Below, one piece after another: positions 33,528 through 42,964 of a stretch of DNA of 64,000 nt. A model generated the notes under the pieces. The model made no database searches. It saw nothing but the letters and a program-made list of their open reading frames with translations, and had not been told where the DNA came from. Source of the stretch: an uncultured Bryobacterales bacterium. Its GTDB lineage: Bacteria > Acidobacteriota > Terriglobia > Bryobacterales > UBA6623. The translations under genes and the position numbers were made by a program. The first letter of the stretch is position 1; every line of letters starts with the position of its first letter. The DNA lies in assembly GCA_951813605.1 (NCBI GenBank), contig OX638379.1:1808471-1872470 (forward strand). The letters run 5' to 3'.

Positions 33528-34724
33528 TCAGCCCGCGTATTTGTCCCAGTACTCGGAATTCATTTCGTAACCGATTCCGGGACGGTCGGGGACGGTCAAG
33601 TAGCCGTCCTGCAGATCCTCCGACGGACGGACGGTGTCGGCGCGCCAGTGCACCTCGCCGAAGGCCAGTTCAAGGATGTCAAAGTTCGGCATCGTGGCGC
33701 AGACATGCGCGGCAGCCATGTTGCCCACGGGACTGGCTGGACCGTGGGGCGACGTAAGCAAGCCCGCCCCCTCCGCTATTACTGCGATTTTCTTCAGTTC
33801 GTACATGCCGCCGCAGTACTTCACATCCGGCATCACCGTATCGACCGTGTCCGCCCGAATGTAAGCGGAAAACTCCTTGACGCTCCACAGCATTTCGCCG
33901 CCCGCAGTCTGCACGTCCGTGGCCCTGTTAAACCGGGCGAGGTCTTCGGGAGCCCGGCACATTTCCTCCATCCAGTACAGGTTGAACGGTTCGAGTCTCC
34001 GCCCCACTTCGATGGCTTGGCGGGCGTCGAAACGGCTGTGGCCATCGATGAGGAGATCACGGTTCGGCCCGATAGCGGCTCTTACCGCCTCGACGAAGCC
34101 GATTCCTCGGCGGACACCGTCCTCGTGCTTGGCGGGATCGGTTTCGATCCTCGACATGTGGTCGAAGGGCGCCAGCTTGAACGCGTCGAAGCCCGCTTCT
34201 ACGCCGCGGCGCGCATTGGCAGCGAAGCCCTCCGGCGTTCGGTTCTCGCCTCGCGTGGCGCGGTTGATGTTGGCGTAGTTCCGGATCCTGTCGCGCAACT
34301 TGCCGCCGAAGAGGGAGTGACAGGGAACTCCAAGCCACTTGCCCTGCAAGTCCCACATGCATTGCTCAAGCGCCGAGCATGCCGCGACAGTGTGCCGCTT
34401 CTCGCGCGGCGCTGCGGCCGCGACCTTGTCAAGAGATGCCGCCCGCAGTCTCTCGATTTCGAACGGGCTTCGGCCGCGGACAGCCTCGAACATTTCCTTG
34501 ACAACACCAGTGCAGCGTGTCGGGACGGTCTCGTTCGCGGACCCGTCCCCGATGCCGGTCAGCCCGTTCTTCGTACGCAGCTCGACCAGGACCCACGATC
34601 TAGGGCCAACTCGCGAATAGTAGACGCCGAAACTGTTGATCACGTCCTTGTCAGCGGGATTTGCGGCCAGACCCCGAGCAGTTGCGGTGATTCCCGCCGT
34701 TCCAAGCAAGTCTCGACGTGTCAT
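33528..34724 (-). CDS. Tat-exported enolase-superfamily enzyme (mandelate racemase group)
   Basis: The protein has 398 aa. MTRRDLLGTAGITATARG is a short twin-arginine signal. The catalytic pattern is KLAP, DGHSRFD, MEEM, GGEM and SPHGPASP, giving Asp, Glu, Glu and a general-base His as in mandelate racemase/glucarate dehydratase enzymes. The reaction is probably dehydration of an acid sugar. Its ATG overlaps by 2 bases the ATG region of the divergent Oar-like gene. Confidence 0.9.
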   Translation of the reverse strand: MTRRDLLGTAGITATARGLAANPADKDVINSFGVYYSRVGPRSWVLVELRTKNGLTGIGDGSANETVPTRCTGVVKEMFEAVRGRSPFEIERLRAASLDKVAAAAPREKRHTVAACSALEQCMWDLQGKWLGVPCHSLFGGKLRDRIRNYANINRATRGENRTPEGFAANARRGVEAGFDAFKLAPFDHMSRIETDPAKHEDGVRRGIGFVEAVRAAIGPNRDLLIDGHSRFDARQAIEVGRRLEPFNLYWMEEMCRAPEDLARFNRATDVQTAGGEMLWSVKEFSAYIRADTVDTVMPDVKYCGGMYELKKIAVIAEGAGLLTSPHGPASPVGNMAAAHVCATMPNFDILELAFGEVHWRADTVRPSEDLQDGYLTVPDRPGIGYEMNSEYWDKYAG

Positions 34725-34725
34725 G

Positions 34726-37428
34726 ATGGTGACAGTTTACGTGAAGGTGGAACTCAGGAACGCATGGTGGCTACTGTTCCGCCGCCCGGCCGTGGTGATC
34801 CTGCTGGCCTGCGGGGCGCACGGAGCGCTAGTTGCGGCGCAAGCCGACGGGTCGACGGCAGCCGCGACAAGCGAAAATGCCGTCCCCGCCGCCGTTGCCC
34901 CAAGCTCGGCCAGCCAGCCGGGATCCTCCGAGCGGACCCGCCTGAACCTGCTCGGGGAAGTTGACTCCGAGTCAGGCGAAGCCCGCCGCAACGAAAACGT
35001 GCGCCTCACATTGATCGACAACAACGTCTTGAAGGAGCTACTTCGACGGATGGGTGCCACTGCCACGATCGTGAAAGAGTTCAGCGCCGATCGGTCATTT
35101 TTCGGCTTGGAGTACGGCGGGACCCCGAAAGCCAGCCTGCACGTCCCTCGCACGGCGCGGAGCGGAATTCACGGAGAGGCTTCATGGAGCCATCAGAACA
35201 GCGCGCTGTCGGCGCGCTCGTTCTTCCAGGTCGGGAACGTCCGACCGGCACGCACGAACGACTACGGCCTCAAGTTCAGCGCACCGGTCGGCCCGAAATC
35301 GGCGCTCAGCGTCCAAATGAGCCAGCGTCGGCTCCTCGGCCAGGTCAACGGCAACGTGCTGGTGCCGGCGGCCGACGAACGAATACCGCTTACCACCGAC
35401 CCGGCCAAGCGAGCGTTGGTGGAGCGGATCCTGGGCGCCTACCCGGCCGAGCTTCCGAACCGCACGGACATCAATGATCGCGCATTGAACACGAACGCCC
35501 CGCAAAACATCCACAACGACCGGGTGAGCGCAGCGCTGGACAACACCTTGGGGGCAAGCAGGTTGACACTGCGCTACAACGTGACTCTCCAGCATGTCGA
35601 GGCTTTCCAGCTCGTCGGAGGCCAGAATCCCGACACGACGACCAAGAATCACAACGCGCGGCTCACTTGGAACCGCTCGTGGAGCCCTTACACGACAACC
35701 GACGTCTCGGCCGGATTCGAGCGCATCGGATCGCTACTCGTGCCGGAAGAGACCTCGCTCGGGGCGTTCTACCTATTCAGCCGAATTCTGCAATCCATTG
35801 GTCCGAGCAGCAGCATCCCCATCGACCGTGCACAGAATATGTTTCGCTACGGGGCACGCTTGTCCAGACGGGCAGGGAACCACACCTTCACGACAGGATT
35901 CGAGACGCTTCGCAAGCAGGTGAACGGATTCGAGAGCAACAACCATCGCGGCACGTTCAGCTTCCGGGCCGATTTCGGAAGGAATGCTTTAGGAAACCTT
36001 CTATTGGGGACGCCGAGCCAGTTTCGATTCGCAATCGGCAACGCCCACCGCGGGTTCCGCAACCGCTCCGGACTGGCTTTCGCGCAGGACACATGGAAGG
36101 TCGTTCCCGGGCTGACCTTGCAGCTCGGGCTGCGCTTCGAACCCGTCGGCAGTCCCTTCGAGGTCGACCAGCTGAGCACGATTCCGTATGGCGCCGACCG
36201 CAACAACTTCGCTCCCTCTGTCGGATTCGCCTACAACCCGCCGGGGAAATGGGGCGTGCTGCGGGGAGCCTACGGCCTGCACTACGGCCAGTTATTCAAC
36301 GCAACCTTCATGCAGGCGAGATTCAACACGCCCGGAGTGCTCACCGTCGTGGTCAACGCGCCGGACTTGATCGAGCCGTTCAGCGACCTGTCCCCGTCGG
36401 ACCTCGACCCGAACGCACGCAGCATTCGCTACGAACTCGATCCTGAACTTTCCACGCCATACTCCCACCAGTACAACCTGTCCTGGACCGTCGAGACTCG
36501 TCGCGAGTGGGCCTTGGAACTCGGGTACGTCGGCAGCCGGTCTCACCGCCTCCTGAACCAGCGCTACCTGAACCGGGCGCATCCCGTGGACGGCATCGCC
36601 CAGATCACGCGAACCATCAACCTGCGCCGAGCCGACCCCCGCTACTTCGACGTGCTTCGCACGGTCAATGGGTCGATCGGCTATTTCGATGCCGCAAAGG
36701 CCACCTTGCGGATTCCTAACTGGGCGGGCTTGAATCTGGACGCTTCGTACTGGTGGAGCAAGGCGATCGACTTAGCGTCGGACTACACGAACACGGCAGT
36801 CGGCCGTGACGGTCGCGGGTCGCGAAGCCCAAATGAGTTCGACGTGTGGGGCTACATGAAGGGATTGAGCGAATTCGACCAGCCGCACGCGCTGCTTTTC
36901 CGCATCAACTACGCCATCGCCGGCAAGCGACGCTTGCCGAGGGGCTTGCGGGCTGTGCTTGGCGGGTGGCAGGCCAGTTCCGTCGTGCTGTGGAAATCCG
37001 GCACGCCGTTCGGGATTCGATCCGGATCGGACTCTCCCGGAATTGGAAACGTGGACGGCGCTGGCAGCGACAGGCCCAACTTGGCCGACAGCTCGATCCT
37101 CGGACGGGTCATCAATCATCCGGACAGGTCGCTAGCCCAACTGCCGCGGAGCGCGTTCGAATTCATCGGGCCGACCGATCCCGCCGGCAATCTCGGACGC
37201 AACACATTTCGCAAAGACGGAGTCTGGAACGTCAACACGGCGCTCTCGCGGCGCATTCTGCTGCCTAGGAAGGCGTCCCTGCTGCTCCGCGCCGAATCGC
37301 TGAATCTGCTGAATCACCCTCAATTCGCCGAACCCGACCTCAACCTGGCATCGCGCACTTTCGCCGCGATCACGAACACACTGAACGACGGGCGTTCCTT
37401 CCGTTTCACCCTGCAGGTGGCGTTCTGA
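34726..37428 (+). CDS. Oar-like outer-membrane beta-barrel protein
   Basis: The protein has about 900 aa. The start is set at the ATG at 34726, next to the divergent gene; GTG 34741 is an alternative. A hydrophobic leader (PAVVILLACGAHGALVAAQA) is followed by alternating beta strands to the end, closing with RSFRFTLQVAF, a typical outer-membrane C-terminus. Oar/TonB-dependent relatives in Acidobacteria usually begin with a carboxypeptidase-like domain and a plug; neither is evident here, since the barrel-like part starts early. It probably moves or binds a polymer at the cell surface. Confidence 0.8.
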   Translation: MVTVYVKVELRNAWWLLFRRPAVVILLACGAHGALVAAQADGSTAAATSENAVPAAVAPSSASQPGSSERTRLNLLGEVDSESGEARRNENVRLTLIDNNVLKELLRRMGATATIVKEFSADRSFFGLEYGGTPKASLHVPRTARSGIHGEASWSHQNSALSARSFFQVGNVRPARTNDYGLKFSAPVGPKSALSVQMSQRRLLGQVNGNVLVPAADERIPLTTDPAKRALVERILGAYPAELPNRTDINDRALNTNAPQNIHNDRVSAALDNTLGASRLTLRYNVTLQHVEAFQLVGGQNPDTTTKNHNARLTWNRSWSPYTTTDVSAGFERIGSLLVPEETSLGAFYLFSRILQSIGPSSSIPIDRAQNMFRYGARLSRRAGNHTFTTGFETLRKQVNGFESNNHRGTFSFRADFGRNALGNLLLGTPSQFRFAIGNAHRGFRNRSGLAFAQDTWKVVPGLTLQLGLRFEPVGSPFEVDQLSTIPYGADRNNFAPSVGFAYNPPGKWGVLRGAYGLHYGQLFNATFMQARFNTPGVLTVVVNAPDLIEPFSDLSPSDLDPNARSIRYELDPELSTPYSHQYNLSWTVETRREWALELGYVGSRSHRLLNQRYLNRAHPVDGIAQITRTINLRRADPRYFDVLRTVNGSIGYFDAAKATLRIPNWAGLNLDASYWWSKAIDLASDYTNTAVGRDGRGSRSPNEFDVWGYMKGLSEFDQPHALLFRINYAIAGKRRLPRGLRAVLGGWQASSVVLWKSGTPFGIRSGSDSPGIGNVDGAGSDRPNLADSSILGRVINHPDRSLAQLPRSAFEFIGPTDPAGNLGRNTFRKDGVWNVNTALSRRILLPRKASLLLRAESLNLLNHPQFAEPDLNLASRTFAAITNTLNDGRSFRFTLQVAF

Positions 37429-37645
37429 TCGATGAAGGCGGCGGGACGCAGCCAATCCCAGGCCGGAGCGCCGCACGACGGGTGACCGAGCGCCTGCCAG
37501 GCGGACTGCAATCCCAGCTCCGGGCGCGATTCGTTCCCGAAACACGTGAGGATCAGTGCCGGTGCCGACCAAGCGCTATTCGAGCCCCGGACTTGGCAGA
37601 TCAAGAGGCAGCCTGGCGCGATGCGGGCCTGGCGATAGCGTAGCG

Positions 37646-38662
37646 TCAGAAGCCTTCGATGGATATCCGAAAGCTCTCCGTCCAACTGCCGCCTGCGGGC
37701 ACTTGCGGCAGCTGGCGGTACAGTCCGCGATGAGCCAGACTAAAGGCGTTGGTAATGCCCGACATGGGTTCGAAGCAGACGAATGACTGTCCGTCTCCGG
37801 TCGGGGCGTAAACCACAGCAACAGGGAATAGAGGGCCGTATTCCACAGTAATCCGCTCGCGGAGACCCCGGACATGGAAACGGGCCCACCCGTCCGCATC
37901 GCGCTGCAAGCCGTCGAACACGTGATCCAAGAACTGCCCGCGCAAGGGCAAGTCGTCCGCTTGGGGAAAACTCTGCCGAATTGGCGAATGCGTGCCTGTC
38001 GGGGTGAACTGTTCGTTCAGGCTCCAAACGGAATCGGCAGCGAGCCGGACACGCCACGAGTCGCGCGGGCTGTCGTGCAGCTGAAAGTACGGGTGGAATC
38101 CAACCGAGAGGGGCATCGTTTCCGCGCTCTCGTTCGAGACGGTAGTGCGTGTCTCGAGCGTTTCGCCCGCGAGAATGTAAGTCATTTCGATGCCGTGGGC
38201 GAATGGGAACTGAGCCAGCAGCGTCGGATGCCGGGCGAATTCCAAGCGGCTTTCAACCCGCGCCGAGTCCGGCCCGGCGCGAAGAGCCGTCACCTCCCAC
38301 TGGGGCGCGTGCAGCAACAGTCCGTGAATCGGCTGGCCCGCCGGGTCGAGAAGGTAGTTGCCGAGAGATCGATTCAGCTCGTAGCGCACGCCGTTGGCGT
38401 AGAATGCGTGCTCGTCGAGTCGGTTGGCCCAAGGCGCTAGGAACGGGTTGCCGCAAAGGTCGGGATTCGTCGCGAACTCACCCACGGAACGATACGGGAA
38501 CCAGAACGCGTTCTTGCCGTTGACCAGGAATTCAAAAGCGTTGTTGCCGATCTTGGGAGCCACCGACACCGAAACGCCCGCGGGGCCCGACAAGCGGACG
38601 ATGTCAACGCCATCGACTTGCGCCAGGCACGCGGAGTAGCTCGAGGCGGGCGGGACACTCAT
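37646..38662 (-). CDS. aldose 1-epimerase family protein
   Basis: The protein has about 338 aa from the ATG at 38662 (MSVPPASSYSA); an upstream in-frame ATG would add 28 odd residues. Galactose-mutarotase-fold landmarks are NPFLAPWANRLDEHAF, HGLLLHAPQWEV, VGFHPYFQL and CFEPMSGITNAF. His in HGLLLHA and in FHPYF, and the Glu in FEPM, match catalytic positions. It interconverts anomers of sugars. It lies beside dehydratase and Oar-like genes in a sugar-related region. Confidence 0.9.
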   Translation of the reverse strand: MSVPPASSYSACLAQVDGVDIVRLSGPAGVSVSVAPKIGNNAFEFLVNGKNAFWFPYRSVGEFATNPDLCGNPFLAPWANRLDEHAFYANGVRYELNRSLGNYLLDPAGQPIHGLLLHAPQWEVTALRAGPDSARVESRLEFARHPTLLAQFPFAHGIEMTYILAGETLETRTTVSNESAETMPLSVGFHPYFQLHDSPRDSWRVRLAADSVWSLNEQFTPTGTHSPIRQSFPQADDLPLRGQFLDHVFDGLQRDADGWARFHVRGLRERITVEYGPLFPVAVVYAPTGDGQSFVCFEPMSGITNAFSLAHRGLYRQLPQVPAGGSWTESFRISIEGF

Positions 38663-38711
38663 GAACGGTTGCCCAGAATACCGCAGCGCCTCCGCTGCCC
38701 GCCAACCGGCG

Positions 38712-39116
38712 TCATTCGCCCTTGATCTCGCGCAGGTCCGTGTCACCCTGGCAGCACATGCAGCGCCCGGGCTCGTGGGTGGTGATGTGACAGATCTCGC
38801 AGTAGTAGGTCACGCGGTGCAGCTCGCCGTCCTTCACGGTGAAGATCTTCTCGACGTAGAATCGCCCGTCGTCCCGCCGATGACCGCGCACCTCCCATGT
38901 CCGCTCCGCGAGCTGTGGGTCGCGCATCGTGAGTTCCAAGGCTCGTTCCGGCGCGAGCTCGACCGAGTCACCCTCCGTCGTCACCAGCCTGAGCGGCACG
39001 GCTTCGACCGCAGGGGCCAGACGACCGCGCAACGTGACTGTCGAAGCCGCTGCTGACGACGCCAGAACCAGAACAGTAAGTATCCGGACTGTGCGGAATG
39101 AAACTTCAGATAACAT
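38712..39116 (-). CDS. small exported protein with C-terminal cysteine-rich zinc-like motif
   Basis: The protein has 134 aa with a signal-like start (VRILTVLVLASSAAAS). A short beta-rich part is followed by YYCEICHITTHEPGRCMCC, so CxxCH and CxCC are spaced 11 residues apart, a likely zinc or redox site. It ends GDTDLREIKGE. No named family is recognised; the same cysteine layout is familiar from hypothetical proteins of Acidobacteria. It is on the same strand as the aldose epimerase, 49 bp upstream. Confidence 0.65.
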   Translation of the reverse strand: MLSEVSFRTVRILTVLVLASSAAASTVTLRGRLAPAVEAVPLRLVTTEGDSVELAPERALELTMRDPQLAERTWEVRGHRRDDGRFYVEKIFTVKDGELHRVTYYCEICHITTHEPGRCMCCQGDTDLREIKGE

Positions 39117-39292
39117 AGATTATGTTAACTTTTGTGGCAGAACCACCGAAAAGCCCTTTCGAATTCACTCTAGCGCACGAATCAAGCCCGGATTGCACCT
39201 GGGCCGGCCAGGACCGCCATGATTCCCCGCTACTGCCGCTTTCGCTCGCAGATAGAGCGAATTGCGCCTCTGGCGCGCGCTCGCGCTTGGCA

Positions 39293-40510
39293 CTACCAAT
39301 CGACAACGGAACCGTCGAAGGCATCATACGGTTCGGGGTTCCTCCAGTCATGATCGATCTTGTCGGCAATCGCCTCGTCGTCGATCTCGATGCCGAGGCC
39401 AGGCTTGGTCGGCAACTCAACATAGCCGTTCGCAAACTGCAACGGTTCCTTTAGGTAACCTTCGCCAAGTGAACGGAATTCCTGGCACATGAAGTTCGGG
39501 ATGGTTGCGTCTAGATGGACGCAAACGGCCGTAGCGATCGGTCCGAGCGGATTGTGCGGGGCGATGGCTGCGTAATAGGATTCCGCCAAGCCCGCGATCA
39601 GACGCGCTTCCATGATGCCTCCGCAATGCGAGAGATCGGGCTGCAAGATGGAAGCGGCTCCCTTCTCGAGCACCTCCCGGAAGCCCCATTTCGTGAAGAC
39701 GCGCTCGCCTGTCGCAATCGGCAAATGCGTGCCGCGCGCGATCTCGGCCATAATGTCGTGGTTCTGGCAGTTGATCGGCTCTTCGATAAACATCGGCTGG
39801 TAGGGTTCCAGTGCCTTGATCAAGAGCTTCGCCGTCTGCGGGCTGATCGCCCCGTGGAAATCAATGCCGATGTCGACTTCGTCTCCGGCGGCCTCGCGCA
39901 GGGCTCGGAAGCGCTCGGCCGCTTTCTCGATGAAAGCCTTGTTTTCCACCGTGCGCGCCGGTCGCTCCTTGAAAGGCCCGACCTTGAAGGCCGTGAAGCC
40001 CCTGGCAATGTCGTCGCGGATGGTGTCCGGCGACGCCCCGCCCTTGTAAAGACGAACCTTGTCCCGAGTCGGCCCTCCGAGCAACGCGTAGACCGGGACG
40101 CCGAGGGCCTGCCCGGTTATGTCCCACATCGCTTGCTCCACCCCGCTCAACGCGCTGGTGAGGACTGGACCGCCTCGGTAGAAGGAGTGCCGGTAGATCG
40201 CCTGCCAATGATGTTGCACCCGCCGCGGGTCCTTACCGATGAAGTACGGCTCCATCTCCCGAACGGCCTCCGCGCAAGTCCTGGCCCTGCCTTCGACGAT
40301 CGGCTCGCCTAGACCGACGAGCCCCGCGTCGGTGTGCATTTTGAGGAACAGCCAGCGCGGTTTGACCAGGAAGGTCTCTAGCTTGGTGATCTTGATTGCG
40401 TCTCCGTAGGGCACCGGGGCTGCCGCGGCGGACTGGGCAAGCACCGCGCCAGTCGCGATCCCAGCGGCTGCCCCCTGCAGGACGGATCGGCGTTTGAGTT
40501 CCTCAGGCAT
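39293..40510 (-). CDS. galactonate dehydratase-like enolase-superfamily enzyme (Tat-exported)
   Basis: The protein has 405 aa from the ATG at 40510 (MPEELKRRSVLQGAAAG, a twin-arginine signal); the frame extends upstream, but those residues precede the signal. The active-site set is AFKVGPF, GIDFHGA, FIEEPIN, ATGERVFTKW, QPDLSHCGGI and APHNPLGPIA. This matches DgoD galactonate dehydratase, which makes 2-keto-3-deoxygalactonate. An exported DgoD is unusual, since classical ones are cytoplasmic. It is the third enolase-superfamily gene here. Confidence 0.88.
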   Translation of the reverse strand: MPEELKRRSVLQGAAAGIATGAVLAQSAAAAPVPYGDAIKITKLETFLVKPRWLFLKMHTDAGLVGLGEPIVEGRARTCAEAVREMEPYFIGKDPRRVQHHWQAIYRHSFYRGGPVLTSALSGVEQAMWDITGQALGVPVYALLGGPTRDKVRLYKGGASPDTIRDDIARGFTAFKVGPFKERPARTVENKAFIEKAAERFRALREAAGDEVDIGIDFHGAISPQTAKLLIKALEPYQPMFIEEPINCQNHDIMAEIARGTHLPIATGERVFTKWGFREVLEKGAASILQPDLSHCGGIMEARLIAGLAESYYAAIAPHNPLGPIATAVCVHLDATIPNFMCQEFRSLGEGYLKEPLQFANGYVELPTKPGLGIEIDDEAIADKIDHDWRNPEPYDAFDGSVVDW

Positions 40511-40619
40511 CGGCCTATACTTTACAGGATTTGCAGACAGCCGGTTCGCGGGCTTCAGAGCGACAAAGGCGTTTTGAAAGACAAGCAGGAGTCTCTTCGA
40601 CCGGTCCACACCCAATCGG

Positions 40620-40625
40620 TATAAT
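40620..40625 (+). promoter_or_regulatory. candidate -10 element upstream of the glycerophosphodiesterase
   Basis: TATAAT lies 127 bp upstream of the ATG at 40752. The sequence at the -35 position does not match well. It is listed as a weak candidate promoter for this gene or its leader. Confidence 0.3.
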
Positions 40626-40751
40626 GCGCCTATTGCTATGCACTCCTGCGACGGGCCCCTTCGAAGCTTTACGCACTTCTCCTCTTTCTGAAGCCATTCC
40701 CGTGCAGCTAGGCCGGCCACGTCCCGCCGACCGGAATCAGGTAGCACTCTT

Positions 40752-41411
40752 ATGCAACACGTCACCATCATCGGGCACAGAGGAGCCAAGGGGCATCCGG
40801 AGAATACGCTCCCGAGCTTCGAAGCCGCCCTGGAACAGGGCGCAGACGGGGTGGAGCTGGATGTGCGCCTTTCGGGAGACGGTCACCTGATCGTGGTGCA
40901 CAGTCCAGTCGTAAGCGGCCTCCTGGTCAAGTCAACGCCGTTTGAAAAATTCCAAGACCTGGGAAACGGCTACGAGATCCCGCTGCTGGAAGATACGCTG
41001 AAGCGTTTCTCCGGCCGGACATTCCTTGACATCGAACTCAAGGAGCGCGGCTTTGAGGAACAGGCGATCGAGATGATCAAGCAGCACTCGGAAACAAAGG
41101 ATGTCATGATCTCCGGCTTGAACACTGACATGTTGAACAAGGTTCACGACCTGCAGCCGGACATTCAACTCGGGTTCATCTACAACCGCACGCAGCAGGA
41201 ACAATCGCGCCACAACAGCCCGATCGACTACGTTATCCCTCAATTCCGGCTCGCGTCGCGCCAGCTGATCGAGGACGTGCACGACGAGGATCTTCAGGTC
41301 TTCGCGTGGACAGTCAACCAAGAATCCGAGATGCGGCGCCTGCTGTCGCTGGGGGTCAACGGAATCATCACGGACGAGCCGGGGCTGCTGGCCAGGGTGC
41401 TGGGACGGTAG
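40752..41411 (+). CDS. glycerophosphodiester phosphodiesterase family (UgpQ-like)
   Basis: The protein has 219 aa. The family start IIGHRGAKGHPENTLPSFEA is intact, followed by GADGVELDVRLSGDGHLIVV. The conserved His-Asp pair reads HS (VVHSPVV), so the Asp is lost. The C-terminal VFAWTVNQESEMRR and GVNGIITDEPGLLA are typical. The family splits glycerophosphodiesters into glycerol-3-phosphate and alcohol. No signal peptide, so it is probably cytoplasmic. Confidence 0.9.
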   Translation: MQHVTIIGHRGAKGHPENTLPSFEAALEQGADGVELDVRLSGDGHLIVVHSPVVSGLLVKSTPFEKFQDLGNGYEIPLLEDTLKRFSGRTFLDIELKERGFEEQAIEMIKQHSETKDVMISGLNTDMLNKVHDLQPDIQLGFIYNRTQQEQSRHNSPIDYVIPQFRLASRQLIEDVHDEDLQVFAWTVNQESEMRRLLSLGVNGIITDEPGLLARVLGR

Positions 41412-41512
41412 GGCCGCGCCCACGAGCGGTTCAAGTGGCCGGAACGCGTCGAAACTCTCCTAGATGGTGAGCCCGTAGCTCCGCGAGGACCGTCATCGGC
41501 CAAGGCCTGGCG

Positions 41513-42889
41513 ATGCGGTTTCCGGCCTCTCACGACAGGCTGAGTCGGCGCTGGGGTCAAGAGGGCAAAATCGAATCGCAAGTGGCGAAGAATACCGACG
41601 AGCGCGACCAGCTGATCCTTGCGGGAAAAGAGTTCCTCTTTCCGGCCGTGCTCCACTACTATGATGAGCCTCTCGTCGTCGAAACCGCGCAGGATCAATA
41701 CCTTTGGGACCTTGAGGGGCGGCAGTACCTCGATTTCTTCGGCGGCATCGTTACCATCAGTGTCGGCCACTTGAACGAGAGAGTGAGCCGAGCCGTTCAT
41801 CGGCAGGTCGACCGATTGCAGCACGTTTCAACGCTCTTCACCACACGCCCGCAAATCGAACTCGCCGAACGCATAGCCAAGGTGTCCCCGTCAGGCAAGC
41901 TCACCAAGTCGTTCTTCACCAACAGCGGGTCAGAGGCGAACGAGACCGCGGTCCAGCTTGCTCGCTGCTATACGGGCAACACCGAGATCGTCGCCTTGCG
42001 TCACAGCTATCACGGACGCACCTCGGGCGGGCGGGCCTTGACGGGGCAAGGCCCGTGGAGAGGGCCAGGGACACCGGAGTCTGGGATCGTCCATGCGCAC
42101 AACGCCTACTGCTACCGCTGTCCGTTCGGAAAGACCTACCCTTCCTGTGATGTGGCCTGCGCGCGGGATGTCAAGGAACTGGTCGAAACATCGACGTCCG
42201 GAAAGCTCGCAGGGTTCATTGGGGAGCCGATTCAAGGCATTGGAGGCTTCATCACGCCCCCCAAGGAGTACTTCGGCATTGTGGCCGAAATCGTTCGCGC
42301 TCACGGCGGCATCTTCATCAGCGACGAGGTGCAGACCGCGTGGGGGCGGACTGGCAAGTGGTTCGGCATCGAGCATTACGATCTCGTGCCGGAAGTCATG
42401 ACGATGGCCAAGGGCCTCGGCAACGGCTTGCCCATCGGAGCGACGACGGCGCGGCCGGAGATCGCGGATTCATTGCGCTACCTGACATTGTCGACATTCG
42501 GCGGGAATCCGGTGACGGCGGCGGCGGCCAAGGCCGTGATCGACTATGTCGAGGACCAAGACCTTCTCAAGAACTCGCGCGAAGTCGGCGACTATCTGGA
42601 AGCACACCTGCGATCGATTCAGGAAGAGTTCCCGCTCATAGGCGATGTCCGGGGCATGGGCCTGATGCGAGCGCTCGAACTTGTTAGAGACCGGGACTCG
42701 AAGGAGCCTGCCAAGAGAGAGACAGGATTGCTGATGGAGGAAGCCCGCTCACAAGGTCTTCTCGTCGGACGCGGGGGACTCTACGGCAACGTCATTCGAA
42801 TCAGCCCGCCCATGAACATCGCGCGGGACGACGTGGACACGTTTGCCAAGATGCTCCGCAACGCCCTGCTTGCTGTCGTCGGCAGCTGA
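41513..42889 (+). CDS. class III aminotransferase (AGXT2-like)
   Basis: The protein has 458 aa; the start at 41513 is approximate. Pyridoxal-phosphate class III signatures are present: TNSGSEANETAVQLAR, SYHGRTSGG, the block FISDEVQTAWGRTGKWFG and the Schiff-base lysine in MAKGLGNGLPIGA. The overall layout is that of alanine-glyoxylate aminotransferase 2 relatives. A cysteine-bearing insertion CYRCPFGKTYPSCDVAC is a plausible extra feature. Substrate is not certain. Confidence 0.9.
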   Translation: MRFPASHDRLSRRWGQEGKIESQVAKNTDERDQLILAGKEFLFPAVLHYYDEPLVVETAQDQYLWDLEGRQYLDFFGGIVTISVGHLNERVSRAVHRQVDRLQHVSTLFTTRPQIELAERIAKVSPSGKLTKSFFTNSGSEANETAVQLARCYTGNTEIVALRHSYHGRTSGGRALTGQGPWRGPGTPESGIVHAHNAYCYRCPFGKTYPSCDVACARDVKELVETSTSGKLAGFIGEPIQGIGGFITPPKEYFGIVAEIVRAHGGIFISDEVQTAWGRTGKWFGIEHYDLVPEVMTMAKGLGNGLPIGATTARPEIADSLRYLTLSTFGGNPVTAAAAKAVIDYVEDQDLLKNSREVGDYLEAHLRSIQEEFPLIGDVRGMGLMRALELVRDRDSKEPAKRETGLLMEEARSQGLLVGRGGLYGNVIRISPPMNIARDDVDTFAKMLRNALLAVVGS

Positions 42890-42964
42890 ACAGCGGCCGA
42901 CCTCGCGCCACGACTGGACGGGCCCGGCAGAACGACGGTGCCCGCCCCGCCGGATTGTAGTTGA

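Noticed and set aside
33525..34964. 479-codon plus-strand frame over the mandelate-racemase-type gene
   Set aside because: Antisense to a clear enzyme gene.
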